From Parcubacteria group bacterium ADurb.Bin192 (GTDB taxonomy: Bacteria > Patescibacteriota > Patescibacteriia > 2-12-FULL-60-25): a DNA stretch of 36,582 nt. Every line of letters starts with the position of its first letter. Within the stretch, counting starts at the first letter, position 1. The position numbers and the translations under genes were made by a program. Shown piece by piece: positions 18,603 to 27,284 of this stretch. The DNA lies in contig MWCR01000014.1 in NCBI GenBank assembly GCA_002070095.1, forward strand, positions 1 to 36,582, read 5' to 3'. The notes below the pieces were generated by a model. That model was given only the letters and a program-made list of their open reading frames with translations, did no database searches and was not told where the DNA came from.

Positions 18603-18893
18603 ATGCAGTTAAGACCATTAAACGATCGTTTGATCGTCAAACCGCTTCCTAAGGAGGAAGTAACCAAATCGGGTATTATTTTGCCTGACACGATTGATAA
18701 AGAGCGTCCGGAGCAAGGCGAAGTGGTGGCCATTGGTCCGGGTAAATTAACACCAGAGGGCCAACGTTTGGAAATGTCGGTTAAAGTCGGTGACAAAGTG
18801 GTTTTTAAAAAATATTCACCCGATGAAGTTAAAGTGGATGATCAGGAATTTTTAGTCATCAGCGACAGCGATATTCTGGCGATCATTGAATAA
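18603..18893 (+). CDS. groS: Co-chaperonin GroES
   Basis: GroES caps the GroEL cylinder in ATP-dependent protein folding in the cytoplasm. The 96-residue protein has normal length and the conserved opening LRPLNDRLIVKPL, the mobile loop TKSGIILPDT that contacts GroEL, and the beta-barrel core (GEVVAIGPGK, VKVGDKVVFKKYS). It begins at ATG 18603 without an SD, 24 nt after a TATAAT box and 50 bp after a CIRCE-like operator, so heat-shock control by HrcA is inferred. groEL follows after 40 bp, the standard bicistronic arrangement. Confidence 0.98.
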   Translation: MQLRPLNDRLIVKPLPKEEVTKSGIILPDTIDKERPEQGEVVAIGPGKLTPEGQRLEMSVKVGDKVVFKKYSPDEVKVDDQEFLVISDSDILAIIE

Positions 18894-18921
18894 TTCGTAA
18901 CTATTAATTTGTAATTCGTAA

Positions 18922-20562
<1,641 letters not shown>

Positions 20563-20604
20563 GGGATAAATATCAAATATTCAAATATAAAATAATAAAT
20601 AAGG

Positions 20605-20635
20605 AAAGGCGGCTTTGGCCGGCCTTTTCTTTTTG
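20605..20635 (+). terminator. Terminator after groEL
   Basis: AAAGGCGGC pairs with GCC-G-GCCTTT across a small loop (20605-20627), followed by a T-rich tract TTCTTTTTG. Confidence 0.75.
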
Positions 20636-20690
20636 ACGCAATCGGGCTATCATGTGGGCACAATTTAAGGGCTTTAAACCCTCACAATTC

Positions 20691-20745
20691 GTCCCGACAC
20701 TTCGGTCGGGATCCCGATCAGCTATCTATGTGGTTGTGTCGGGAC
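20691..20745. repeat. Inverted repeat GTCCCGACAC / GTGTCGGGAC
   Basis: Perfect 10-bp arms at 20691-20700 and 20736-20745 enclose a smaller hairpin (CCCGACACTTCGGTCGGG). It lies in the 221-bp gap between groEL and the DUF4870 gene, followed by simple TTAATTCGTAATT repeats up to 20778. This resembles dispersed palindromic repeats; no gene is seen here. Confidence 0.7.
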
Positions 20746-20783
20746 AATTCTTAATTCGTAATTCTTAATTCGTAATTGATATT

Positions 20784-21140
20784 ATGTCAGAGACAAACGC
20801 TCCGGCCACGTCCGTCAAACCCAGTTTTGACTCCAAAGACGTGCAGGAAAACAAGATCATAGCCTGCCTTAGCTATTTGGGCATCCTGTGCTTAATTCCT
20901 TTGTTGGCTAAAAAAGATTCCAAGTTCGCTCAAGAACATGGCAAGCAGGGCTTGGTGTTGTTAATCGCCTGGATCGTGGTGGTGGTTATCGGCTGGATAC
21001 CGATTTTGGGCTGGTTGGTCGGCTTCTTTGGCAGTATCGCTTTGTTGATCGTGGCCTTGATTGCTTTCATTAAATGCTTGATGGGCGAGTTCTGGGAAGT
21101 ACCGGTGCTGGGTCAATATCGTGGTAAATTCAATTTGTAA
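20784..21140 (+). CDS. DUF4870/Tic20-like small membrane protein
   Basis: The 118-residue protein has a polar N-terminus, then the pattern NKIIACLSYLGILCLIPLL typical of DUF4870 proteins, a KFAQEHGKQGLVLLIAWIVV segment with the conserved H..QG..L, and a long hydrophobic stretch (GWLVGFFGSIALLIVALIAF) ending in the characteristic short tail. Three to four membrane helices are expected. The molecular role of the family is unknown; it shares a fold with the Tic20 import component. It is a single-gene unit between two terminators. No SD is present; the sequence before the ATG is AT-rich. Confidence 0.82.
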   Translation: MSETNAPATSVKPSFDSKDVQENKIIACLSYLGILCLIPLLAKKDSKFAQEHGKQGLVLLIAWIVVVVIGWIPILGWLVGFFGSIALLIVALIAFIKCLMGEFWEVPVLGQYRGKFNL

Positions 21141-21154
21141 ATTGATATATCCGA

Positions 21155-21188
21155 AAAACAAAAATGCCCGCAAGGGTATTTTTGTTTT
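21155..21188. terminator. Terminator after the DUF4870 gene
   Basis: A 15-bp stem with a GCAA loop (arms 21155-21169 and 21174-21188), including TGCCC/GGGTA and flanking A and T tracts. It would work in both directions. Confidence 0.9.
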
Positions 21189-21198
21189 AGCGGCAGAA

Positions 21199-21228
21199 CC
21201 CTCTCTTGAGTAAGAGAGGGCAGGGTGA
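21199..21228. repeat. CCCTCTC hairpin repeat
   Basis: CCCTCTCTTGAGTAAGAGAG followed by GGCAGGGTGAG forms a hairpin and belongs to the same class as the copy at 23802-23833 downstream of the DUF559 gene (CCCTCTCTT...GAGAGGGATGGGGTGAG). Confidence 0.7.
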
Positions 21229-21284
21229 GTTAGTCTACATGACTTACAAACAAGCTCGACACCGGCTCATTCTCAAGCTAACAT

Positions 21285-22421
21285 ATGTCTATGCTGGAAG
21301 ATATTAAACAACGCATAACTGACTTGCGCGCTAAGCTTGATCAGGCTTGGGAGATTTTGGATTTGCAGGCTCGCAAAGAAGAAATCGGCGCTTTGGAATA
21401 TGAGGTTTCGTCCCCGGATTTTTGGAATAATCCGGATAAGGCCAAGAGTGAAATGCAGAAGCTGTCTGATCTGAAAAAGGAATACGAGGATTGGTCCGGC
21501 TTGCGGGTAGAACTGATGGATTTACAGGAATTGATTGATATTGCGGACAAGGAGAAGGACTCTTCCTTTGAGTCCGAAGCCGAGAAAAAGCTGGTGGAAT
21601 TGGAAAAACGTTTCGCGGGCATGGAGTTTGCCATGTTGTTTAACGGGGAGTACGACGCGGCCAACGCGGTTATATCCATTCACGCGGGCGCGGGCGGCAC
21701 TGACGCGCAGGACTGGGCGGAAATGTTGATGCGCATGTATTTCAGGTATGCGGAGAAAAAGGTATGGAAAGTTAAATTATTGGATGAAAGTCGAGGTACA
21801 GAGGCTGGCATCAAGTCCGCTACTTTTATGGTTGAAGGCCGGCATGCTTACGGTCACTTAAAAGGTGAGGCCGGAGTCCATCGTTTAGTGCGTCTTTCGC
21901 CTTTTAATGCTGATAGCCTGCGCCAAACATCTTTTGCTTTGGTTGAAGTTTTGCCGGAATTAGACGATAAAGTGCAGATCGAAATTAAGCCGGATGATTT
22001 ACGGATTGATACTTTTATGAGCGGCGGCAAAGGCGGACAGTCGGTCAACACCACATATTCAGCCGTCAGAATCGTCCATTTACCAACTAAGATTACCGTC
22101 TCTTGTCAGAATGAACGTTCTCAAATGCAAAACAGAGAGATGGCCATGAAGATTTTAAAGGCTAAGTTGTTACAGCTTAAAGAACAGGAGGCTTTGCAGG
22201 AGCGTGAGCAATTAAGAGGCGAGTTTCATAGCGCGGAATGGGGCAGTCAGATACGCTCATATGTTTTACAGCCATATCGTATGGTCAAGGATTTAAGAAC
22301 AGGTTATGAAACTTCGGATACGGAAGGTGTGTTGGATGGAGATCTGGATGCTTTTGTGGAGGCTGAATTGCGTCAAGGAATCAAGCCCGGTTCTTTCAGG
22401 GAAGAGATGAATAGGGAATAA
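21285..22421 (+). CDS. prfB: Peptide chain release factor 2
   Basis: RF2 recognises UAA and UGA stop codons and triggers peptide release on the ribosome. The 378-residue protein contains the SPF anticodon-like tripeptide (VHRLVRLSPFNADSLRQTSF), which separates RF2 from RF1, and the catalytic GGQ (MSGGKGGQSVNTTYSAVRI). The N-terminal coiled-coil domain 1 (about 1-105) and the C-terminal helix (LREQ-type tail, FVEAELRQGIKPGS) are complete. There is no in-frame UGA or programmed frameshift near codon 25 as in E. coli prfB: the gene is one uninterrupted frame. Either ATG 21285 or ATG 21291 could be the start; no SD is seen. The presence of RF2 agrees with UGA being used as a stop here. Confidence 0.96.
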   Translation: MSMLEDIKQRITDLRAKLDQAWEILDLQARKEEIGALEYEVSSPDFWNNPDKAKSEMQKLSDLKKEYEDWSGLRVELMDLQELIDIADKEKDSSFESEAEKKLVELEKRFAGMEFAMLFNGEYDAANAVISIHAGAGGTDAQDWAEMLMRMYFRYAEKKVWKVKLLDESRGTEAGIKSATFMVEGRHAYGHLKGEAGVHRLVRLSPFNADSLRQTSFALVEVLPELDDKVQIEIKPDDLRIDTFMSGGKGGQSVNTTYSAVRIVHLPTKITVSCQNERSQMQNREMAMKILKAKLLQLKEQEALQEREQLRGEFHSAEWGSQIRSYVLQPYRMVKDLRTGYETSDTEGVLDGDLDAFVEAELRQGIKPGSFREEMNRE

Positions 22422-22759
22422 AGTTTATCGCGTACATAACGTACTGCGTCACATAACACATAACATGTAGCATGTAGCATGTAACAGCGTCCTGCGTCAG
22501 AGTTGTGCTCCTCCTTTCAGATGAGGAGGGGCGAGGGGGTGGTGTTGATGCTGATAAACTATTGATCATGTCACTTCGAGGTCGCCCTGTCATCCTGAGT
22601 GCTAATGAAGGATCTGGTGCGGGCGACCGTTACTCACCTGACAAGTTTTATGAAGGATCTGGTGCGGGCGACCGAACGCCGTGCTGTGGTACGGTACTCG
22701 CGAGTGCCGTACCAATCTCACTTAATAACTAACCACGTATAACGAAAAACAAAAATCAT
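22422..22759. repeat. Repeat-filled intergenic region
   Basis: No gene is seen in these 338 bp. From left to right: ACATAACACATAACATGTAG-type simple repeats (22427-22486); a CTCCTC...GAGGAG hairpin (about 22506-22530); a GTCATCCTGAG...AAGGATCT repeat (22589-22615); a 24-bp direct duplication beginning TGAAGGATCTGGTGCGGGCG at 22606 and 22651; and a 26-bp near-palindrome with a central TCGCGA (22688-22713). Confidence 0.8.
22688..22713. repeat. 26-bp near-palindrome with central TCGCGA, copy 1
   Basis: Arms GGTACGGTAC and GTGCCGTACC flank a central TCGCGA. The related copy at 34596-34621 has almost the same arms. Confidence 0.75.
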
Positions 22760-23374
22760 ATGAATGTAATCAAGCCAAATGATCCAAACGTGATTGAAAG
22801 AGCGATCAGCGTTTTAAAGGAAGGCGGTGTTTTGGCTTTTCCAACAGAGACAACTTATGGCTTGGGTTGCGACCCGCGTAATAAGCAGGCCCTGGGCAAG
22901 ATTTATCGTATCAAGGGCCGCGACCAATCCAAAGCTTTACCGCTGGTAGCTTGCTCACCGGAGCAGGTTGAACAATTTTTTAGTTATCCGGAGCAGGCGG
23001 ACCGGGTGGCTGATAAATATTGGCACGGCCCGTTGACCATATTGTTAGAGCCGATTGATATGAATGTCAGGCGTCAGATGCCGGTCTTTAAAGATGGTTT
23101 GGCCGCGGTGCGCGTTAGTTCGCATCCTTTGGTGCAAGCTTTAGCCTGTACTTATGGCTTTCCTTTGACGGCCACCTCGGCGAATTTGAGCGGTCAAAAA
23201 GCTTGCTTGTCAGCCGATGAAGTACTTGAGTCTTTTAAGGATTTGCCCAAAGATAGGCAGCCGGATTTGATGATTGACGGCGGCATTTTGTCGGAGAGTG
23301 AGCCGTCGACATTGATCAAAGTGGAAGATGATGGGAATATTAGCGTGTTAAGGCAGGGGGCGATTAGGTTATAA
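22760..23374 (+). CDS. tsaC: L-threonylcarbamoyladenylate synthase (TsaC/YrdC/Sua5)
   Basis: This enzyme makes threonylcarbamoyl-AMP from threonine, bicarbonate and ATP, the first step of tRNA t6A37 modification. The 204-residue protein has the YrdC signature: FPTETTYGLGCDPRNKQAL, the IYRIKGRDQSKALPLV motif, WHGPLTILLE, VRVSSHPLVQAL and TATSANLSG, ending with the conserved STLIKV and LRQGAI. It is the single-domain form without the Sua5 C-terminal domain. It starts at ATG 22760 without an SD. The partner proteins TsaB, TsaD and TsaE are not in the window. Confidence 0.95.
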   Translation: MNVIKPNDPNVIERAISVLKEGGVLAFPTETTYGLGCDPRNKQALGKIYRIKGRDQSKALPLVACSPEQVEQFFSYPEQADRVADKYWHGPLTILLEPIDMNVRRQMPVFKDGLAAVRVSSHPLVQALACTYGFPLTATSANLSGQKACLSADEVLESFKDLPKDRQPDLMIDGGILSESEPSTLIKVEDDGNISVLRQGAIRL

Positions 23375-23386
23375 ACTCCTCTAGCT

Positions 23387-23404
23387 CCTCTTAAGATTAA
23401 GAGG
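23387..23404. repeat. Left inverted repeat of the DUF559 gene
   Basis: CCTCTTAAGATTAAGAGG is a hairpin 25 bp before the DUF559 ORF. Its 16-bp core CTCTTAAGATTAAGAG is the exact reverse complement of the core of the right-hand repeat (CTCTTAATCTTAAGAG, within 23802-23825). Confidence 0.8.
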
Positions 23405-23429
23405 ATGACCGGCAAGCCGCTTTAATCAT

Positions 23430-23795
23430 ATGACCTTGATTTTAAATACACAAAAAATGAAGCTCATTAGAAAGGTTTTGCGTCATAATCAGACCGAGGC
23501 TGAACGATTATTGTGGCAAAAACTTAGGAATAAGCGATTGGCTGGTTTAAAATTTTATCGTCAATTTAGTGTCGGGCGTTATGTTTTGGATTTTTATTGT
23601 CCAGAACTGCGCCTTTGCATTGAGCTTGACGGCTCTCAGCATGTACGGGAAGAAACGATTGAATACGATAAAGAACGTACAAAGTTTTTAAATAGTTTAC
23701 GAATTAAAGTCATCCGGTTTTGGAATAGCGAGATTATTTCAAACATGAAGGGTGTCCTTGAAAGTCTACGCAAAGAATGCGATAGTTACCCATAG
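23430..23795 (+). CDS. DUF559 endonuclease-fold protein flanked by inverted repeats
   Basis: DUF559 (PF04480) proteins share the Vsr/restriction-endonuclease fold. The 121-residue protein has the family pattern: RHNQTEAERLLWQKLRNKRL, then LKFYRQFSVGRYVLDFYCPE (catalytic Asp) and LRLCIELDGSQHVRE (Glu-Leu-Asp-Gly and His). The full set of motifs suggests an active nuclease. The start is ATG 23430 or the second ATG at 23457, just before the conserved core. There is no SD. The gene is bounded by inverted copies of a CTCTTAA-type hairpin (23387-23404 and 23802-23825), and its stop codon lies 6 bp before the right-hand repeat. It interrupts the tsaC-rsmA interval and looks like an inserted unit. 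The biological role of these solitary DUF559 proteins is unknown. Confidence 0.88.
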   Translation: MTLILNTQKMKLIRKVLRHNQTEAERLLWQKLRNKRLAGLKFYRQFSVGRYVLDFYCPELRLCIELDGSQHVREETIEYDKERTKFLNSLRIKVIRFWNSEIISNMKGVLESLRKECDSYP

Positions 23796-23801
23796 ACTTC
23801 A

Positions 23802-23833
23802 CCCTCTCTTAATCTTAAGAGAGGGATGGGGTG
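23802..23833. repeat. Right inverted repeat of the DUF559 gene
   Basis: CCCTCTCTTAATCTTAAGAG continuing AGGG is a 24-bp palindrome (23802-23825), followed by ATGGGGTG. It belongs to the same class as the copy at 21199. Confidence 0.8.
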
Positions 23834-23844
23834 AGTTTATAACC

Positions 23845-24684
23845 ATGAACCCCTCACAAATAAAACAATTATTATTTGAACGTGGTTTGAGACCCAATAA
23901 GAATTTAGGCCAGCATTTTTTAATTGATAAAAATATTTTAGGTAAAATTGTCGACGCAGCCGATTTACATAAAAACGATCTGATCATGGAAGTCGGACCG
24001 GGCTTAGGTGTGTTGACCGAAGCTTTAGTGGAGCGCGGAGCCCATGTTAAAGCTATTGAGAAAGACAGGAATTTTATTGAACATTTGTCAGCCATCAAGA
24101 ATGTTGAGGTTGAGCCGGGGGATGCGGCCAAGCTTGATTGGAATGATTTGGTTAAAGGCAAACCATGGAAGTTTGTGTCTAATTTGCCGTACGCTATTAC
24201 ATCACTGGCGTTACGTAAGGCTTTGTACGAGGTTGATAAGGCCCCTGAATTAGTAGTGGTATTGATACAACGAGAAGTGGCGGAGAGGATCGCCCCACGT
24301 CGATCTTCTAACGTTACTCGTCCCAAAATGTCTTTATTGTCGCTTATGGTTGCGCTGGCCGCAAAAGAAGTCGCAATCGTCCATCGCGTGCCCGCCGGTG
24401 CTTTTTATCCTCCGCCGAAAGTGGAGTCAGCCATACTTAAAATCGTGCCAAGGTCTCATGTCGCTCGTCGCACGTTGTGGGGAATAGAGCCGGAGGAGGT
24501 TATGAAAACCGCTAAGCTGGGCTTTGCTCATCCGCGCAAGCTTTTGCAGAGGAATCTAAATATAGATAACTCCCGGTGGGAGCAGATGGTTCAGGAGATT
24601 GGTATTAACGGCAAAGCCAGGGCTGAAGAATTGTCCGTAGAGCAGTGGGTCAAACTCACAAAGCATGTAGCATGTAGCATGTAG
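23845..24684 (+). CDS. rsmA: 16S rRNA adenine dimethyltransferase RsmA (KsgA)
   Basis: RsmA dimethylates the two adjacent adenines of the 16S rRNA 3' hairpin (A1518/A1519 in E. coli), a late step of small-subunit assembly. The ATG at 23845 gives 279 residues; in-frame codons upstream run through the neighbouring repeat and are not conserved. Motifs: RPNKNLGQHFLID, the SAM-binding MEVGPGLGVLTEAL, GDAAKLDW and the catalytic NLPYAITS, then the C-terminal domain with GAFYPPPKVESAIL. The last residues (HVACSM) and the stop codon are encoded by a GTAGCAT-type repeat that begins inside the gene, so the natural C-terminus has been replaced or extended by repeat DNA. No SD is seen. Confidence 0.95.
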   Translation: MNPSQIKQLLFERGLRPNKNLGQHFLIDKNILGKIVDAADLHKNDLIMEVGPGLGVLTEALVERGAHVKAIEKDRNFIEHLSAIKNVEVEPGDAAKLDWNDLVKGKPWKFVSNLPYAITSLALRKALYEVDKAPELVVVLIQREVAERIAPRRSSNVTRPKMSLLSLMVALAAKEVAIVHRVPAGAFYPPPKVESAILKIVPRSHVARRTLWGIEPEEVMKTAKLGFAHPRKLLQRNLNIDNSRWEQMVQEIGINGKARAEELSVEQWVKLTKHVACSM

Positions 24685-24719
24685 CATTATTGTTACATGT
24701 TACAAGTTATATGCTACAA
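24664..24719. repeat. GTAGCAT heptad repeat hairpin
   Basis: Three head-to-tail ATGTAGC units (24665-24685) face GTTACATGTTACAAGTTATA and TGCTACA, forming an imperfect hairpin. It overlaps the 3' end of rsmA and lies between convergent genes. Confidence 0.75.
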
Positions 24720-24723
24720 GAAA

Positions 24724-24765
24724 TAAAAAAAAGCTCCCTGCAAGTGCTTCCTCCTCAGGGGGCTT
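24724..24765 (-). terminator. Terminator of the 24764-25084 gene
   Basis: Read on the minus strand, AAGCCCCCTG pairs with CAGGGAGCTT (one mismatch) and is followed by a run of T. The stem begins at the stop codon of the gene. Confidence 0.75.
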
Positions 24766-25084
24766 AGGCCGCCTGAGCCTGATGAGCCGCGGTCGCGGTC
24801 TCAAGGTCTCCGGCCAGCTTCTGAAGTTGTTGGGTGGCCTTCAGCGCCCTGCTCTCCAGGGCTGACGGCGCTTGAAAATATTTTTGTGCCTCTTGGTCTG
24901 TTTCCAGCCATCGGCGGGCATGTCGCCTAATTTTTCGGCTGAGAATACTGCCGGTGCGCTGGTCCTTGGCGCTCTGTATCAATTGTATTTTTTCGCGCCG
25001 AGTATACAGGCCTTCCCGGCCGACTCTTTCAGCCAGACTGAAAGGATCCTCGTGCGCTGCTTCTTTGCTGAAAAGGTTCGTCAT
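24764..25084 (-). CDS. Small helical protein divergent from the 16S rRNA gene
   Basis: I do not recognise a family. The 106-residue protein is predicted to be almost entirely helical: an N-terminal acidic part (KEAAHEDPFSLAERVGREGL), a basic centre (YTRREKIQLIQ, LSRKIRRHARRWLE) and a C-terminal helix rich in A, Q and L (LKATQQLQKLAGDLETATAA). There is no signal peptide, cysteine or membrane segment. It has one of the few strong SDs in the window (AAGGAGG at 25095-25089, 4 nt before ATG), a TTGACA promoter (25187-25182) and its own terminator, so a well-expressed single-gene unit is likely. It is transcribed divergently from the 16S promoter. The basic helical centre would suit nucleic-acid or ribosome binding, but this is only a guess. 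Confidence 0.75.
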   Translation of the reverse strand: MTNLFSKEAAHEDPFSLAERVGREGLYTRREKIQLIQSAKDQRTGSILSRKIRRHARRWLETDQEAQKYFQAPSALESRALKATQQLQKLAGDLETATAAHQAQAA

Positions 25085-25267
25085 ACTTCCTCCTTCACGC
25101 CCCTGGGGCGTTTAACGTCTGTGAACCTCAACTCGTCATTGGATTTGAGGAACCAGAGAACTTAGCAAAAAAATAGGTTTTTGTCAACCCTGGGGCCTGA
25201 ATTTAGCCTAAAATAAAATGGCTTAAATAAGCCTAAAATTATCCACATTTTTAATTCCGGGGTTTTC

Positions 25268-25296
25268 TTGACAAGGTTCGCGTCTTCGGCTAAACT
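25268..25296 (+). promoter_or_regulatory. 16S rRNA promoter
   Basis: TTGACA at 25268-25273, a 17-bp spacer and TAAACT at 25291-25296. This is a near-consensus sigma70 promoter about 260 bp before the mature 16S 5' end. Confidence 0.8.
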
Positions 25297-25398
25297 TCTC
25301 GCACCTTCGAAAACAGATAGCACAAAACATAAAACACAAGGCAAAAACCATTTGCTGTGTGTTATATGCTATATGTTTTATGAACGTTATTTGGACAA

Positions 25399-25426
25399 CA
25401 GAAGAGTGATCGTCAAAGGAAATACG
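25399..25426 (+). other. 5' arm of the 16S processing stem
   Basis: CAGAAGAGTGATCGTC (25399-25414) pairs over all 16 positions (two G-U) with GATGATCACTTTTCTG (27173-27188), and GGAAATACG (25418-25426) pairs perfectly with CGTATTTCC (27160-27168). The stem encloses only the 16S gene and is the expected RNase III substrate. Confidence 0.88.
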
Positions 25427-25553
25427 TTTATTCCAAAGGTTGCTTTTAAGTGACCTTGATTGCTTGAGCCTTATCGCTCAACAATCTAAAAAACTGACCC
25501 TGCATATCTACCAGGAATGCAGGGTGTGGTACTCGTCGCGTAAAGCTATGAGT

Positions 25554-27060
<1,507 letters not shown>

Positions 27061-27159
27061 CTAGGGAGATATTTCCCCAATGCGCAAGCTAAGGGGACAA
27101 TCCCGAGGTCGATGACATATCGGTTGGACGAAAGTCAAACAATGATGTCTTCATTTCGG

Positions 27160-27188
27160 CGTATTTCCGCATGATGATCACTTTTCTG
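27160..27188 (+). other. 3' arm of the 16S processing stem
   Basis: CGTATTTCC (27160-27168) and GATGATCACTTTTCTG (27173-27188) are complementary to the leader arm at 25399-25426, separated by a small internal loop. Confidence 0.88.
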
Positions 27189-27196
27189 AAGTTCAA

Positions 27197-27223
27197 AAAA
27201 AATCGGCTTTTAGCCGATTTTTT
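27197..27223. terminator. Terminator of the 16S rRNA unit
   Basis: AAAAAATCGGCT, loop TTT, AGCCGATTTTTT: a 12-bp perfect stem 137 nt after the mature 16S 3' end, ending the transcript before any 23S. Confidence 0.93.
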
Positions 27224-27230
27224 GGTTAAT

Positions 27231-27259
27231 AAAAAATGATTCGAGAGCTGCTCGAATCA
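27231..27259 (-). terminator. Terminator of the RCC1-repeat protein gene
   Basis: TGATTCGAG (27237-27245) and CTCGAATCA (27251-27259) form a 9-bp stem; on the minus strand it is followed by six T (27236-27231). Confidence 0.85.
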
Positions 27260-27284
27260 AGTGACTTGGCCCCCACGGAGCCTT

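Larger units (their letters stand above)
25085..25553. promoter_or_regulatory. Divergent control region and 16S rRNA leader
   Basis: No protein gene is seen here. On the minus strand, TTGACA (25187-25182), 17 bp, then an extended TGC-TAAGTT (-10 at 25164-25159) serves the 24764-25084 gene. On the plus strand, the 16S promoter is at 25268-25296. The 16S leader that follows contains a processing-stem arm (25399-25426), a CCCTGCA/TGCAGGG hairpin (about 25498-25523) and a GTACTC...GAGTAC hairpin just before the mature 16S. Confidence 0.7.

Noticed and set aside
21340-21420. Programmed frameshift in prfB as in E. coli
   Set aside because: No in-frame UGA occurs near codon 25; the gene is one continuous frame.
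22505-22732. 75-codon open frame in the prfB-tsaC gap
   Set aside because: It runs through several palindromic and direct repeats and has no start signal.
27061-27284. tRNA-Ile/Ala or a 23S start after the 16S gene
   Set aside because: Only the processing-stem arm and two terminators are found; no tRNA fold or 23S sequence is visible.
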